Positions 1-7,878 are shown, counted from the first letter of the stretch. The stretch: 43,153 nt of DNA from Chitinophagaceae bacterium UBA4407 (GCA_002390845.1 DGQT01000059.1:1-43153); one strand, 5' to 3'. The notes: a model not told the origin generated them from the letters alone. Made by a program: numbers and translations.

Positions 1-30
1 TGCGTCGCACACTTTTACGGTTGGATGATT
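1..30 (+). repeat. Left half-unit of the interspersed GCGTCGCAC repeat, cut by the window edge
   Basis: The window opens inside the core of the interspersed repeat family (TGCGTCGCACACTTTTACGG). It continues with TTGGATGATTACTGAGCAAA, which matches the inner part of other copies (GTTCGG...ATTGAGCA). The T-run and GAACC outer end must lie to the left of the window. No facing right half-unit is visible before the gene that ends at 109. Confidence 0.7.
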
Positions 31-108
31 ACTGAGCAAAAAGCGAAGTCTGCTAGCAACACTTTCGGTAATAATATAAAAGACTATGACTGTGCAACAG
101 CAACTTTG

Positions 109-711
109 TTACTCGGCGGTATTTTGCCCTTTCCACTGAAGTTCATCCAGCCGTTTGATTTGATCTTCTTTATTGTATTGCTCTTTTAGCTCATCTACAT
201 AATCTTCAAAGTCATTTTTTGAACAGGGCTGACGATACTTTTCCAGTAAAATCAAATCAAACTGAAAATTAAATTCACTGTCTTGTATTATTTCGAATAA
301 CTCGGCTGAAGGATAATATTGATTTGTTGCGTCCTGCAGCATACCGTCTTCCAGAATTGGATAAAACACCTGCACCGGTACACCAGCCATACAGGCACAA
401 TCGGCATACTTAAATTTGAAACTGATTTTCTCAGGAAATTGTGCAATAAGGCTTTTGAAAAACTCGGCTTTTACAGACCAATCCTCACCTCCCAATCCAA
501 AATATTCAGAACCATAGCCCGGCATAACAGCAATGTTTAAAATACTTGTCGTGTCGGTATTAAGTTCTTTTTGTTGTGCGATAAATTCTTTTACAGCCGG
601 AAAAAGTGCCTCGTCATCTATGAATAAAATATTTCTTAAAGCTTTAGCCTGGCTGGAGAGATCATCGCTTGTTGCCAGGTATCCTAAATAATATTGGAGT
701 GTTGGGTTCAT
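109..711 (-). CDS. Hypothetical cytosolic protein, 200 aa
   Basis: I do not recognise this family. The frame is open from ATG at 711 to TAA at 109. It has no signal peptide or membrane segment and is rich in acidic and aromatic residues. A central patch contains the cysteine pair CAC (about residue 104) inside KYADCACMAGVPVQVFYP. The C-terminal 40 residues are charged and probably helical. Together with the next small gene on the same strand it may form a pair of orphan accessory proteins; 181 bp separate them with no feature I can name. It could be an immunity-like or metal-handling protein, but nothing in the sequence proves this. Confidence 0.6.
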   Translation of the reverse strand: MNPTLQYYLGYLATSDDLSSQAKALRNILFIDDEALFPAVKEFIAQQKELNTDTTSILNIAVMPGYGSEYFGLGGEDWSVKAEFFKSLIAQFPEKISFKFKYADCACMAGVPVQVFYPILEDGMLQDATNQYYPSAELFEIIQDSEFNFQFDLILLEKYRQPCSKNDFEDYVDELKEQYNKEDQIKRLDELQWKGQNTAE

Positions 712-892
712 GCTTGCAGTTAAAGTTCAGTGCTTAAAAATTCACTGTTATTGATGCCGCCAAATTTATAACGTTGAGCTGAGAACAAAAGGTAATTGCG
801 AAACAAAAGCCGATGTTACATTCTGCCAAGTCCGCATTTTGCCAAGCATCTTATTATGCGCATTGAGTCAAACTAATAATATTTAAGTTTTG

Positions 893-1225
893 TTAAGGTG
901 TCTTTGTGTCTGCAATAAATTTATCATACACTTCAAAAAATTTATCTACAGCTTTTTCTTCGTCACGATTACATTCGTCGAGAATAATATTTTTCCATCC
1001 CGCAGTTGATTCTCTCCATCCAAAATGCAGAGCAGTCCAATCGTTGAATTTGAGGAAGCGTTTGTCGTCAATTAATTTAAGGTTATGAGTGTCAGTAGCA
1101 TAAAAATACCCGTCGATAAATGCTCTTAAAACACAAATCTTTTTCTCTCCTAAATACATTGCAGTTCTTAGCCTAAAATCCTCTAGCTCTAAAAGGTCAA
1201 AAATTGATTTTGGAAGTTGTGTCAT
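893..1225 (-). CDS. Small conserved-type hypothetical protein, 110 aa (MYLGE motif)
   Basis: A compact soluble protein starting at ATG 1225. The N-terminal RTAMYLGEK, the central FIDGYF and the C-terminal W-K-NIIL...DEE-A-DKFFEVYDKFI follow a pattern I associate from memory with a small family of unknown function found in many bacteria (R-x-x-MYLG, a GY segment, a W..II segment and a final Ff.l.deF helix). There is no signal peptide or membrane helix. Similar short proteins are often immunity or accessory proteins, but no toxin gene is next to it, so no role is assigned. The family match is recollection, not a search result. Confidence 0.6.
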   Translation of the reverse strand: MTQLPKSIFDLLELEDFRLRTAMYLGEKKICVLRAFIDGYFYATDTHNLKLIDDKRFLKFNDWTALHFGWRESTAGWKNIILDECNRDEEKAVDKFFEVYDKFIADTKTP

Positions 1226-1421
1226 AAATAAAGTGCTACAAATTGCGGTCTGTTATTTCACATAATGTTTGTATTACCAAACGTACATATAAAACTTTCA
1301 CCAATCCGGCTGATTTGTGAAACTGTTGTAACGAAATTGAATGTTCATCTTTTCGCTGTTGTTAGAGTACGACCAACAATAATTTGCTTCAATCTCCCCA
1401 ACAATAAAAGCTCCATAAAAT

Positions 1422-1558
1422 ATCCAACCGTACAAGTGTGCGATCCTTCGGCTCCGCTCAGGATCAACTGCCACGCATTGATGCCATGAAAGAGGAACTG
1501 TGAACCGAGCGTGGCAAGAAAAGCTCAATGAAAGTTCCTTCAGCCAGGCTCAAAAATG
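1422..1558 (-). repeat. Right half-unit with two hairpin modules inserted in its core
   Basis: This sits in the 390 bp gap 1226-1615. CCGTACAAGTGTGCGA (1428-1443) is the right-facing core. Instead of continuing CGCAAC it runs into a hairpin GATCCT(1442-1447)/AGGATC(1459-1464), then a module bounded by GCCACGC (1470-1476) and GCGTGGC (1509-1515). It then resumes the normal right arm, AAAAGCTC...CAGCCAGGCTCAAAAA, ending at 1558. The same GCCACGC module occurs near 3553 and 42943. Within the rest of the gap, 1226-1421 holds nothing I can name, and 1560-1615 is an AT-rich tract downstream of mrp. Confidence 0.75.
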
Positions 1559-1615
1559 CTTTATTCTCCTTTCACGTTTTTCATTCTTAATTCTTCATTT
1601 CTCATTTTTAATTTA

Positions 1616-2713
1616 TCACTGCTCCACAACTTCTACCATTTTTGTTGCAGACATATTCGCATTACGCATGGCGATATTCCGCGCAGCCAAACCCGCAAAA
1701 TCTTCAAATGCTTTTTTACTGATGGCATCATCACCCACCATTGCGGGAACACCGGCATCGCCGCCTTCCCGAATGCTTTGCACCAAAGGAATCTGCCCAA
1801 GGAAAGGCAACTCGTATTCGTCTGCAAGCCGCTTGCCGCCTTCTTTTCCGAAGAGATAATATTTATTGTCGGGCAATTCTGCCGGGGTGAAATAACTCAT
1901 ATTTTCCACCAGCCCGATAATGGGCACATTGATCTGCGCCTGGCCAAACATGGCGATACCTTTTTTGGCATCGGCCAGCGCCACATTTTGCGGCGTTGTT
2001 ACAATCACCACACCCGTTACCGGAACGGTTTGCATAAGCGTTAAATGAATATCGCCGGTACCCGGAGGCATATCGATTACCAGGTAATCCAATTCGCCCC
2101 AATCCACATCGGTAACAAACTGGCGAATAGCGCTGCTGGCCATTGGTCCGCGCCAGACCACTGCATTTTTTTCATCAACGAGCAAACCAATACTCATCAG
2201 TTTTATACCAAAACGCTCCAGCGGAACGATCATGCCTTTGCCGTCAACCTCTTTCATCATAGGCCTTTCGCCACGCACACCAAACATGATAGGAACGCTG
2301 GGCCCGTAAATATCTGCATCCATCAAACCCACACTGGCTCCACCTTTTGCAAAAGCAAGTGCCAGGTTTGCAGCTACGGTACTTTTACCCACACCACCTT
2401 TACCACTAACTACGGCAATAATATTTTTTACACCGGCAAGCAGCAGTTTTGCATCCTTGCGGTTGCTGCTGGTATTGGAAGTAAAGTTCACTTTAACGTT
2501 CGCCTGTTTATTTACCAAAATCTTTACAGCATTCACACAGGCCGTTTGTATCATGTCTTTCATAGGGCAGGCCGGCGTGGTAAGTACCACGGTAAAAGAA
2601 ACGTTGTCACCGTTTATCGCAATGTCTTTTACCATATTCAGCGTTACCAGGTCTTTACCAAGATCAGGCTCCTGCACATTGCTTAAGGCCTTTAAAATAT
2701 CTACTTCTGTCAT
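1616..2713 (-). CDS. mrp: Mrp/NBP35-family iron-sulfur cluster carrier ATPase
   Basis: A P-loop ATPase thought to carry and transfer Fe-S clusters in the cytosol. The N-terminal 90 residues form a MIP18/DUF59 domain (VDILKALSNVQEPDLGKDLV). The deviant Walker A GKGGVGKST lies near residue 104, followed by DADIYGPS, DYLVIDMPPGTGD and a late VENMSYFTPAEL segment. Length (365 aa) is normal. Many Mrp proteins have a CxxC pair just after the NMS/NMA segment; here that stretch reads FTPAELPDNKYYLFG with no cysteines, which I recall as usual in Bacteroidota. The start at ATG 2713 precedes the DUF59 domain directly. It is divergent from the gene at 2832. Confidence 0.95.
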   Translation of the reverse strand: MTEVDILKALSNVQEPDLGKDLVTLNMVKDIAINGDNVSFTVVLTTPACPMKDMIQTACVNAVKILVNKQANVKVNFTSNTSSNRKDAKLLLAGVKNIIAVVSGKGGVGKSTVAANLALAFAKGGASVGLMDADIYGPSVPIMFGVRGERPMMKEVDGKGMIVPLERFGIKLMSIGLLVDEKNAVVWRGPMASSAIRQFVTDVDWGELDYLVIDMPPGTGDIHLTLMQTVPVTGVVIVTTPQNVALADAKKGIAMFGQAQINVPIIGLVENMSYFTPAELPDNKYYLFGKEGGKRLADEYELPFLGQIPLVQSIREGGDAGVPAMVGDDAISKKAFEDFAGLAARNIAMRNANMSATKMVEVVEQ

Positions 2714-2748
2714 CTCTCATTATTTTGTTAAAAAGGATTATTTTACAG

Positions 2749-2756
2749 CAAAATTA
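2749..2756 (-). promoter_or_regulatory. Candidate -7 box (TAATTTTG) for mrp
   Basis: On the minus strand the sequence reads TAATTTTG, matching the Bacteroidota sigma -7 consensus TAnnTTTG. It lies about 36 nt upstream of the mrp ATG at 2713. No convincing -33 TTTG is seen at the preferred 17-19 bp spacing, so this is a candidate only. Confidence 0.35.
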
Positions 2757-2831
2757 CTGCTCAAAGAGGTTATTTTGTCCGAAATAAAAAAGCCGCGAAA
2801 CGGCAAGATACTTTTAAAAGACCTTTACTGC

Positions 2832-3467
2832 ATGAAGCAATTTGTACAATACACTATTTTAACGGCTGCAATACTTTGCTCGCTCAGCAGCCGTGCGCAA
2901 ACCCAGCAGGATTCGATTATTCAGTTATACGGTGTTGTTATGACAGCCGACAGTCTTGATGCCATTGCTTCTGCGAGTGTAATTGTAGAAGATAAGCTGC
3001 GCGGTACTTTTACCAATGCACATGGGGTATTTTCGATTGTTGTATTAAAGGGCGATAAAATACGATTTTCGGTTGTGGGTTTTAAAGACAAAATTATTAC
3101 AATACCCGATAATCTGGAGGGCAACCAGTATAGTGTTATCCAGTTAATGGTAACCGATACGGCATATTTGCCCGCCACCATATTGCGCCCCAGGCCTACA
3201 AAAGCACAGTTTGAACGGGATTTTGTAAACACTTATGTTCCTGCTGATGATATAGAAATTGCGCGGCAAAATAACAGTGAAGCAGTGCGCCGTGCGCTGA
3301 TCGCTGCATTGCCTGCCGATGGCCGCGAAGCCGTTAGCGCACAAATGCGTGCCAATGCGCAGAAATACACGTACCAGGGCCAGGTACCTCCTCAAAACAT
3401 TTTTAACCCGTTGGCATGGGCCGAGTTTATACAGGCCTGGAAGCGCGGTGACTTCAAAAGAAAGTAA
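2832..3467 (+). CDS. Secreted CarboxypepD_reg-like domain protein, 211 aa
   Basis: The start is placed at ATG 2832 because it opens a signal peptide (MKQFVQYTILTAAILCSLSS, cleavage near SRAQ); the frame is open further upstream, but that part overlaps mrp on the other strand. Residues about 35-110 fit a carboxypeptidase regulatory-like beta-sandwich (LYGVVMTADSLDAIASASV...TNAHGVFSIVV...ISFSVVGF type pattern), common in Bacteroidota envelope proteins. The C-terminal 90 residues, rich in Ala and Gln, end in NIFNPLAWAEFIQAW and are of unknown function. Probably periplasmic or surface attached. Divergent from mrp with 118 bp between the starts. Confidence 0.85.
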   Translation: MKQFVQYTILTAAILCSLSSRAQTQQDSIIQLYGVVMTADSLDAIASASVIVEDKLRGTFTNAHGVFSIVVLKGDKIRFSVVGFKDKIITIPDNLEGNQYSVIQLMVTDTAYLPATILRPRPTKAQFERDFVNTYVPADDIEIARQNNSEAVRRALIAALPADGREAVSAQMRANAQKYTYQGQVPPQNIFNPLAWAEFIQAWKRGDFKRK

Positions 3468-3514
3468 TCTTCTGAACGGGGATTTGAAAGGATTTTTTTG
3501 ATTGAAAGCAAATT

Positions 3515-3650
3515 CTTTTTGAACCAGACAGCAAATCTCTGTGAACCGTTCGTTGCCACGCTCGTTTCGCAGTTCCTCTTTCATGGCGACATTTAAGCGA
3601 AGTTTGGCAGCTCGTCCCGAATTCATTTCGCGTAGGATCAAGCTAATTTT
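3515..3650 (+). repeat. Left half-unit carrying the GCCACGC module
   Basis: TTCTTTTTGAACCAGACAGC (from 3513) is the T-run plus GAACC outer end seen in other left half-units (compare 13841). TTGCCACGCTCG (3553-3564) and AGTTCCTCTTTCATGG then replace the plain TTGCGTCGCAC core, as in the copies at 1422-1558 and 42903. The inner boundary is unclear because the core GCACTCTTGTAC is not preserved. It begins the 850 bp gap 3468-4318, which holds no gene. Confidence 0.6.
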
Positions 3651-3679
3651 ATTTATACATTGTTCAGATTCATACATGT

Positions 3680-3815
3680 ATGCTCATGCCGCATGGCATT
3701 GTCCTTACAACGGCGCTGCACCCGCTTCTTTGCTGCGATATGGCTGCGCCATCGCAGCAATTCCGGCTTTGCCGGAACCGAACCGGATGAGGCGCCTTAT
3801 GCAAGGACGGGTATT
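3680..3815 (+). other. Folded element, arm A (five-stem structure)
   Basis: Arm A of a facing pair. Stems visible by eye, in order: P0 ATGCC(3686-3690)/GGCAT(3695-3699); P1 GTCCTT(3701-3706)/AAGGAC(3803-3808); P2 GGCGC(3712-3716)/GCGCC(3792-3796); P3 TTGCTGCGAT(3730-3739)/ATCGCAGCAA(3751-3760); P4 TTCCGGC(3761-3767)/GCCGGAA(3771-3777). P1 and P2 close a multiloop containing the P3 and P4 hairpins. The reverse complement of arm B (3946-4082) aligns along the whole length with different but still pairing stems. It does not look protein-coding. It may act as RNA or as single-stranded DNA; expression is unknown. Confidence 0.65.
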
Positions 3816-3945
3816 ATAACGCACGATGGAAACAACAGCGTAAAATCTTTGAGACCCCTGTACAGAACCTTGTTTCAGCTTATAATATTGAATTTAGCTT
3901 GACGCTAAGAGCCAGTTATTCAGGACTTAGATTTGGAACTTCGCT

Positions 3946-4082
3946 CCTGATACCAGTTGTCTCATAAAGCGCCTCTTTCGGTTCGGTTCCGCCGAAGGCG
4001 GAATTGAAAAAATGCGAAGCATATTTTTTCAAAGAAGCGAAAGCAGCGCTGTTGAGACAACGAAGCCATGCGGCTTGAGCAT
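3946..4082 (-). other. Folded element, arm B (five-stem structure)
   Basis: Arm B is the inverted homologue of arm A. Plus-strand stems: P1 GTTGTCTCA(3956-3964)/TGAGACAAC(4053-4061), 9 bp perfect; P2 AGCGC(3968-3972)/GCGCT(4046-4050); P4 TTCCGCC(3987-3993)/GGCGGAA(3997-4003); P3 TTGAAAAAATGC(4004-4015)/GCATATTTTTTCAA(4019-4032, one bulge); P0 AAGCC(4063-4067)/GGCTT(4072-4076). Each stem differs from arm A by changes on both sides, while the linkers CGCTTCTTT and CCGAACCG are shared. The spacer 3816-3945 between the arms shows no gene. Confidence 0.65.
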
Positions 4083-4119
4083 TAAGAGCCTTGCATTTGA
4101 ATTTTGTTAAAACAAAATA

Positions 4120-4185
4120 ACTTGATGCCAATGCGAATTCATTTCTTGATCGCACACTTATACGCTATAACTTCATTCATCTTTC
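4120..4185 (+). repeat. Degenerate left half-unit
   Basis: GATGCCAATGCG...TTGATCGCACACTTATACGC followed by TTCATTCATC resembles the module-bearing left core (GGCATCAATGCG...GATCGCACACTTGTACGG when the 1422-1558 copy is read on the minus strand). The T-run outer end is not recognisable, so this is a decayed or partial copy. Confidence 0.45.
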
Positions 4186-4251
4186 AACAGCCAATACAAA
4201 GCAGCGGTTTTAATTTAGTCGCGGTAACAGAATCCGTGCGCTATCTCTCCT

Positions 4252-4259
4252 TACATTTG
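4252..4259 (+). promoter_or_regulatory. Candidate -7 box (TACATTTG) for hbd
   Basis: TACATTTG matches the Bacteroidota -7 consensus TAnnTTTG and lies about 60 nt upstream of the hbd start at 4319. A -33 TTTG is not evident. Confidence 0.4.
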
Positions 4260-4318
4260 TATCCTTCATAAAATTACTTAACGATATAACTCCCCTTTAA
4301 GGGATGGAGGCTTCAAAT

Positions 4319-5209
4319 ATGCAAAGAGTTTCTATAATTGGTGCCGGAACAATGGGTAATGGCATTGCGCATGTGTTTGCTCAAAATGGATTTACAGTAA
4401 CACTGATCGATGTAAATGCTAATCAATTGGAAAAAGCGATCAGCACTATTACAAAAAATTTAGACAGGCAGGTTACAAAAGGCACTCTGACAGAAGATCA
4501 AAAACAACAGGCTCTTTCGAATATTACTACCATAACAGATATTGGTGAAGGCGTAAAAAATGCTGAACTTGTGGTAGAAGCTGCTACAGAGAACATTGAA
4601 CTCAAATTAAAGATCTTCAAACAAATTGATGACGCCGCACCGGTGGGTTGCATACTTGCATCGAATACATCTTCAATCTCCATTACAAAAATTGCGTCTG
4701 TTACCAAACGCCCCGAACTGGTGATTGGAATGCATTTTATGAACCCGGTTCCTTTAATGAAACTGGTAGAGATTATTAATGGTTATGCAACAACAAAAAC
4801 CGTTACCGAAACCATAGTCGCATTAAGCAAACAACTCGGCAAAGTTCCCTGCGTGGTAAATGATTATCCCGGCTTTATTGCTAACAAGATATTAATGCCG
4901 ATGATCAATGAAGCCATTTACAGTTTATACGAAGGCATTGCAGGTGTTGAGGAAATTGACACCATTATCAAACTCGGCATGGCACATCCCATGGGCCCGT
5001 TACAGCTTGCAGATTTTATCGGTCTCGATGTTTGTCTCAGTATTTTAAATGTGTTGTACAATGGTTACGGCAACACAAAATATGCACCCTGCCCTTTACT
5101 GGTAAATATGGTAACCGCAGGAAAGCTCGGCGTTAAAAGCAACGAAGGTTTTTATACGTATGCTGCGGGGAATAAGGAGTTGGTAGTAAGTGAGCGGTTT
5201 AAGAAATAG
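4319..5209 (+). CDS. hbd: 3-hydroxybutyryl-CoA dehydrogenase
   Basis: NAD(P)-dependent oxidation of 3-hydroxyacyl-CoA to 3-ketoacyl-CoA (or the reverse) in fatty-acid or short-chain acyl-CoA metabolism. The N-terminal Rossmann fold shows GAGTMG at residues 8-13. The HFMNPVPLM segment places the catalytic His near residue 139. The C-terminal dimer domain has NDYPGFIANKILMPMINEA and LGMAHPMGPLQLADFIGLD. I choose ATG 4319 (296 aa) over the in-frame ATG at 4304, because a purine-rich GGATGGAGG ends 8 nt upstream and the family usually begins just before the Rossmann strand. It stands alone, not in an operon with other beta-oxidation genes here. Confidence 0.94.
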   Translation: MQRVSIIGAGTMGNGIAHVFAQNGFTVTLIDVNANQLEKAISTITKNLDRQVTKGTLTEDQKQQALSNITTITDIGEGVKNAELVVEAATENIELKLKIFKQIDDAAPVGCILASNTSSISITKIASVTKRPELVIGMHFMNPVPLMKLVEIINGYATTKTVTETIVALSKQLGKVPCVVNDYPGFIANKILMPMINEAIYSLYEGIAGVEEIDTIIKLGMAHPMGPLQLADFIGLDVCLSILNVLYNGYGNTKYAPCPLLVNMVTAGKLGVKSNEGFYTYAAGNKELVVSERFKK

Positions 5210-5241
5210 TTTTCGAAGTTATTCTAAAAGTCTTTTATAAC

Positions 5242-5356
5242 CTCCTGCATTGCGCTCTTGTACATAGGGAAGAAATACAGCTTTTATCAAAGCGTAGATT
5301 TTGACCGCAGATACGCAAAGGACTATTGTATCTCCCTTCGCACCTCTGCGGTACTG
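5242..5356 (+). repeat. Degenerate half-unit with nested CCGCAGA palindrome
   Basis: GCATTGCGCTCTTGTACATA (5248-5267) is a shortened left core. Downstream is a nested palindrome ACCGCAGA(5304-5311)/TCTGCGGT(5345-5352) with CGCAAAG and TTCGCACC inside, similar to the payload of the complete element at 13841-14083. It lies between the convergent ends of hbd and the glycosidase gene and could serve as a hairpin between them. Confidence 0.5.
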
Positions 5357-5371
5357 CATTTATTCCAAATA

Positions 5372-7573
5372 TTACTCAATCACAAACCATGTATAACGCT
5401 CCGGTTCAAGATCGAAGGTTAATTCAATTTCATAACTCCTGTTAAGCTTATATGGTTTTGTCGAGCCTTCTTTTTCTTTTATATAAGCCATATTTGTAAG
5501 GCCCGTGTAATACAACGGCACCAAAATGGTTCTCGTGATCTTTTCTTTCAGCGGATTGTATAACATGAGCAGCCCTTTTGCTTTTAGCTGCGGGTTTACA
5601 TGCAGTATGCCATCCCAGTCGCGGCCATCTGCGCGGCGCAGGTGAATGATATCTGAGTTAAGAATGTTGCGGTATTTTTTGTACCAGCCAATGGTGTTGG
5701 TTACCGTAGCTTGCGTTGTTGCAGCATCATACAATCTTGGGCCCCGGTAACAGGCCTGTACACCTGCACCATAGTATTGCATCATTAGTTGCTGGTAATC
5801 TTTTAAATGTTCCGAAAGTGGCTCCAGTACTGCTTCGGAGCCGCCGCCCTGGTATTTTGTGAGCGGCACAAAACCCCAACTCATGCTTGACGTTTTCTCC
5901 CAAGTGCCATCAAAAATGTTCTGGCGGTTTAGGATCATCTGCTGTTCACGTGGCAATGAAAAATTTACTTCGCGGTAACCGATGGCGATCTTATTGGTAC
6001 CATCCAGAAAATACCAGTCGGGTGCATTTACATATACGCCATGTTCGCTGCACCAGTGATACAACCCTTTCTGTAATTCCATTTGTTTCCATTGCGAATC
6101 ATCCAACCCCGTATGACCAGGATGCGTTGTTGATGCACAAACATCGCCGGGGTAAGGGCCATCGTTTTCGAAAATGTCGAAGCCTGTTTGGCTGATAAAA
6201 TATTTTAATTCATCAATATAATGCAGCCCCCATTTACTTCCCATGCAGGGCGCATGGCCAAAAAAAGCTGCGGCATCGGGCTTGCCCGTAACGGGGTCTA
6301 TCACATCATCTTCATCGCTTATTCTTCTTGAACTGAACAAAGAATAGCCGCCAATTAAAATATGTTTGCTGTGCGCATAAGCTGCAAGCTTTTTCCATTT
6401 TTCAATATTTTTTGCGGAGCTGTCTTCCATATTGCAATGGCTGCCGAAGCTTAGTATCAATGCTTCATAACCTGTGGCTGAACATTGATCGATGGCTTGT
6501 TTTACTTCTTCATCATTTTTACTTACAAGATGCATGAAAATGGGATTCTCATTTGTCCAGGGAGCAACAGCACTGTACATCTTCCTTATCGCTAATCCCC
6601 GCCTTTCGCGGTCGTAACTGTCCATCAGCAATTCATGAGTGCGGACTGATTTAAAAACAGCATCGGGCTGCAATTCAATTCCAGTAACCTTCTCAGGATA
6701 AACTTCCAGCAGGCAAGGCGTTTGATAATTATAGTTTACCTGTGAGGTATAAACACTGTCAGTTAACCAATGCGTTGTTTGGTCACTGATATCGTAACGC
6801 ATTGCATTGTTGAAAGCATAGTTTGTTTCTACGTAAATGCCATGTTGCTTTTTCATTTGTTCGGGGCTGCCTACTACGGCACTTTCCTCTTCAACAAAAG
6901 CAAGCATTTCATTTACGGTTTTGCCAAGTTTACAAGTTTTCACACTTTTATTTTCTACTGAAAGCCATTTAACAATCAAAGGAATTGCATCATACAATTC
7001 ATAGTGAACGGTTACAATCAAACCTTTTAATTCAGCAATATTTGATGTATAAATAAATGAAAGTGTTTTGCCCGTTGGTTGCTTTGCAGAACTTGCCCAT
7101 GCCCGCGACTGCCATTTTAAAAATGGCTGAATATCTGTTACCGAATAAGATTGAAATTGAAAATCATTTTCATTTGATGTTAAGTTATTTACCCACCCAG
7201 GCAGCAGGTAAGCATTTTCTTTTTGCCCGTACAGGCCGCCAACATTATATTCTTTTCCATTGATGGTTAACCTTGCTTCAGGTTTTACTGCACGTAATAA
7301 TTGCTGGCCGTTGCTCATATTTTTATAATCGGTGCAGGCCACATTTGGCGCTATGCGAAAAGTTCTTTTAAGCAAGCCATTGTATAAAATAATGTCTTTG
7401 CCATTTGCAGTTGTATAAACCTGCGCCTTGGTAGCAACGGGCGTTACAAGCCAATCTTGTGTAGTTAGTTTATCAAAATCTGTATTCCATTGTGGCAAAG
7501 GTTTTCCGGTTGATTGTGCATGAACAACCATAGATGCTATGGAAAAAAATAAAACCAATTTTAGTCGTTTCAT
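5372..7573 (-). CDS. Secreted glycosidase-like protein, clan GH-D (alpha-galactosidase-like), 733 aa
   Basis: The start is placed at ATG 7573, which begins a signal peptide (MKRLKLVLFFSIASMVVHAQ). The frame stays open to 7849, but that extension is translation of the repeat element at 7607-7878. The N-terminal ~300 residues look like a beta-rich super-sandwich domain. The middle resembles a (beta/alpha)8 barrel, with EALILSFGSHCNMED, GFDIFENDGPYPGDVC (Asp near 467, candidate nucleophile by analogy with clan D) and VYVNAPDWYFLDG (near 519). The C-terminal ~80 residues look like a beta domain. I infer a GH27/GH36-related enzyme; substrate and exact family are not provable by eye. Its neighbours at 7960-13741 suggest carbohydrate processing. 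Confidence 0.65.
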   Translation of the reverse strand: MKRLKLVLFFSIASMVVHAQSTGKPLPQWNTDFDKLTTQDWLVTPVATKAQVYTTANGKDIILYNGLLKRTFRIAPNVACTDYKNMSNGQQLLRAVKPEARLTINGKEYNVGGLYGQKENAYLLPGWVNNLTSNENDFQFQSYSVTDIQPFLKWQSRAWASSAKQPTGKTLSFIYTSNIAELKGLIVTVHYELYDAIPLIVKWLSVENKSVKTCKLGKTVNEMLAFVEEESAVVGSPEQMKKQHGIYVETNYAFNNAMRYDISDQTTHWLTDSVYTSQVNYNYQTPCLLEVYPEKVTGIELQPDAVFKSVRTHELLMDSYDRERRGLAIRKMYSAVAPWTNENPIFMHLVSKNDEEVKQAIDQCSATGYEALILSFGSHCNMEDSSAKNIEKWKKLAAYAHSKHILIGGYSLFSSRRISDEDDVIDPVTGKPDAAAFFGHAPCMGSKWGLHYIDELKYFISQTGFDIFENDGPYPGDVCASTTHPGHTGLDDSQWKQMELQKGLYHWCSEHGVYVNAPDWYFLDGTNKIAIGYREVNFSLPREQQMILNRQNIFDGTWEKTSSMSWGFVPLTKYQGGGSEAVLEPLSEHLKDYQQLMMQYYGAGVQACYRGPRLYDAATTQATVTNTIGWYKKYRNILNSDIIHLRRADGRDWDGILHVNPQLKAKGLLMLYNPLKEKITRTILVPLYYTGLTNMAYIKEKEGSTKPYKLNRSYEIELTFDLEPERYTWFVIE

Positions 7574-7606
7574 AAGCAATATTTCGTAAGCTAAATATCT
7601 GATTAA

Positions 7607-7878
7607 TTTTTTGTACCGGGCAATAGAATTGTTATGAGGCTTTGGTTGCGTCGCACTCTTGTGCGGTTGGATCATGTGGCAGCTTTTACCGAAGCGGAGT
7701 ATGCACATCGCCATTGTGGGCCTTGCGATGCAATCTGTGAATTGCATTTGACTCTTTTCGAATACCTCCTGTCTCGAGATGGTGTGAAGATGAAAGTCGA
7801 TGCTCAATAAAGATTTGCAGTACAAGAGTGCGACGCAAGGAACGATCATAGCGGCAATACAGTCTGGTAAACAAAAAA
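7607..7878. repeat. Complete inverted-pair element, 272 bp
   Basis: The left arm starts TTTTTTGTACCGGGCAATAG (7607) and reaches the core GGTTGCGTCGCACTCTTGTG. The right arm has GTACAAGAGTGCGACGCAAG (7820-7839) and ends ...CAGTCTGGTAAACAAAAAA (7878). The arms are inverted repeats of about 60 bp with substitutions. The 150 bp centre is unlike other copies. The rest of the gap 7574-7959 holds only the divergent leaders of the two flanking genes. No target-site duplication is evident. Confidence 0.8.

Noticed and set aside
1298..1528. 76-codon open frame on the minus strand
   Set aside because: It runs through the repeat half-unit and its hairpins, has no family features, and the peptide contains repeat-derived words.
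1560..1615. Terminator for mrp in the AT-rich tract
   Set aside because: It is a degenerate TTCATTCTTAATTCTTCA-like tract without a stem.
2785..2804. Hairpin GCCG/CGGC with T-run on the minus strand between mrp and its divergent neighbour
   Set aside because: The stem is only 4 bp and no gene lies upstream on the minus strand for it to terminate.
3144..3677. 177-codon minus-strand frame opposite the secreted protein
   Set aside because: It is a shadow of the gene at 2832-3467 extended into repeat DNA; composition is not protein-like.
3680..4082. tRNA or rRNA fragment in the gene-free region
   Set aside because: The arms have a multi-stem layout, but there is no T-loop GGTTCGA-type motif, no CCA end and no anticodon arm of correct size.
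7607..7878. Insertion-sequence call with target-site duplication
   Set aside because: The bases flanking this and the other complete elements show no convincing direct duplication, and there is no transposase frame inside.
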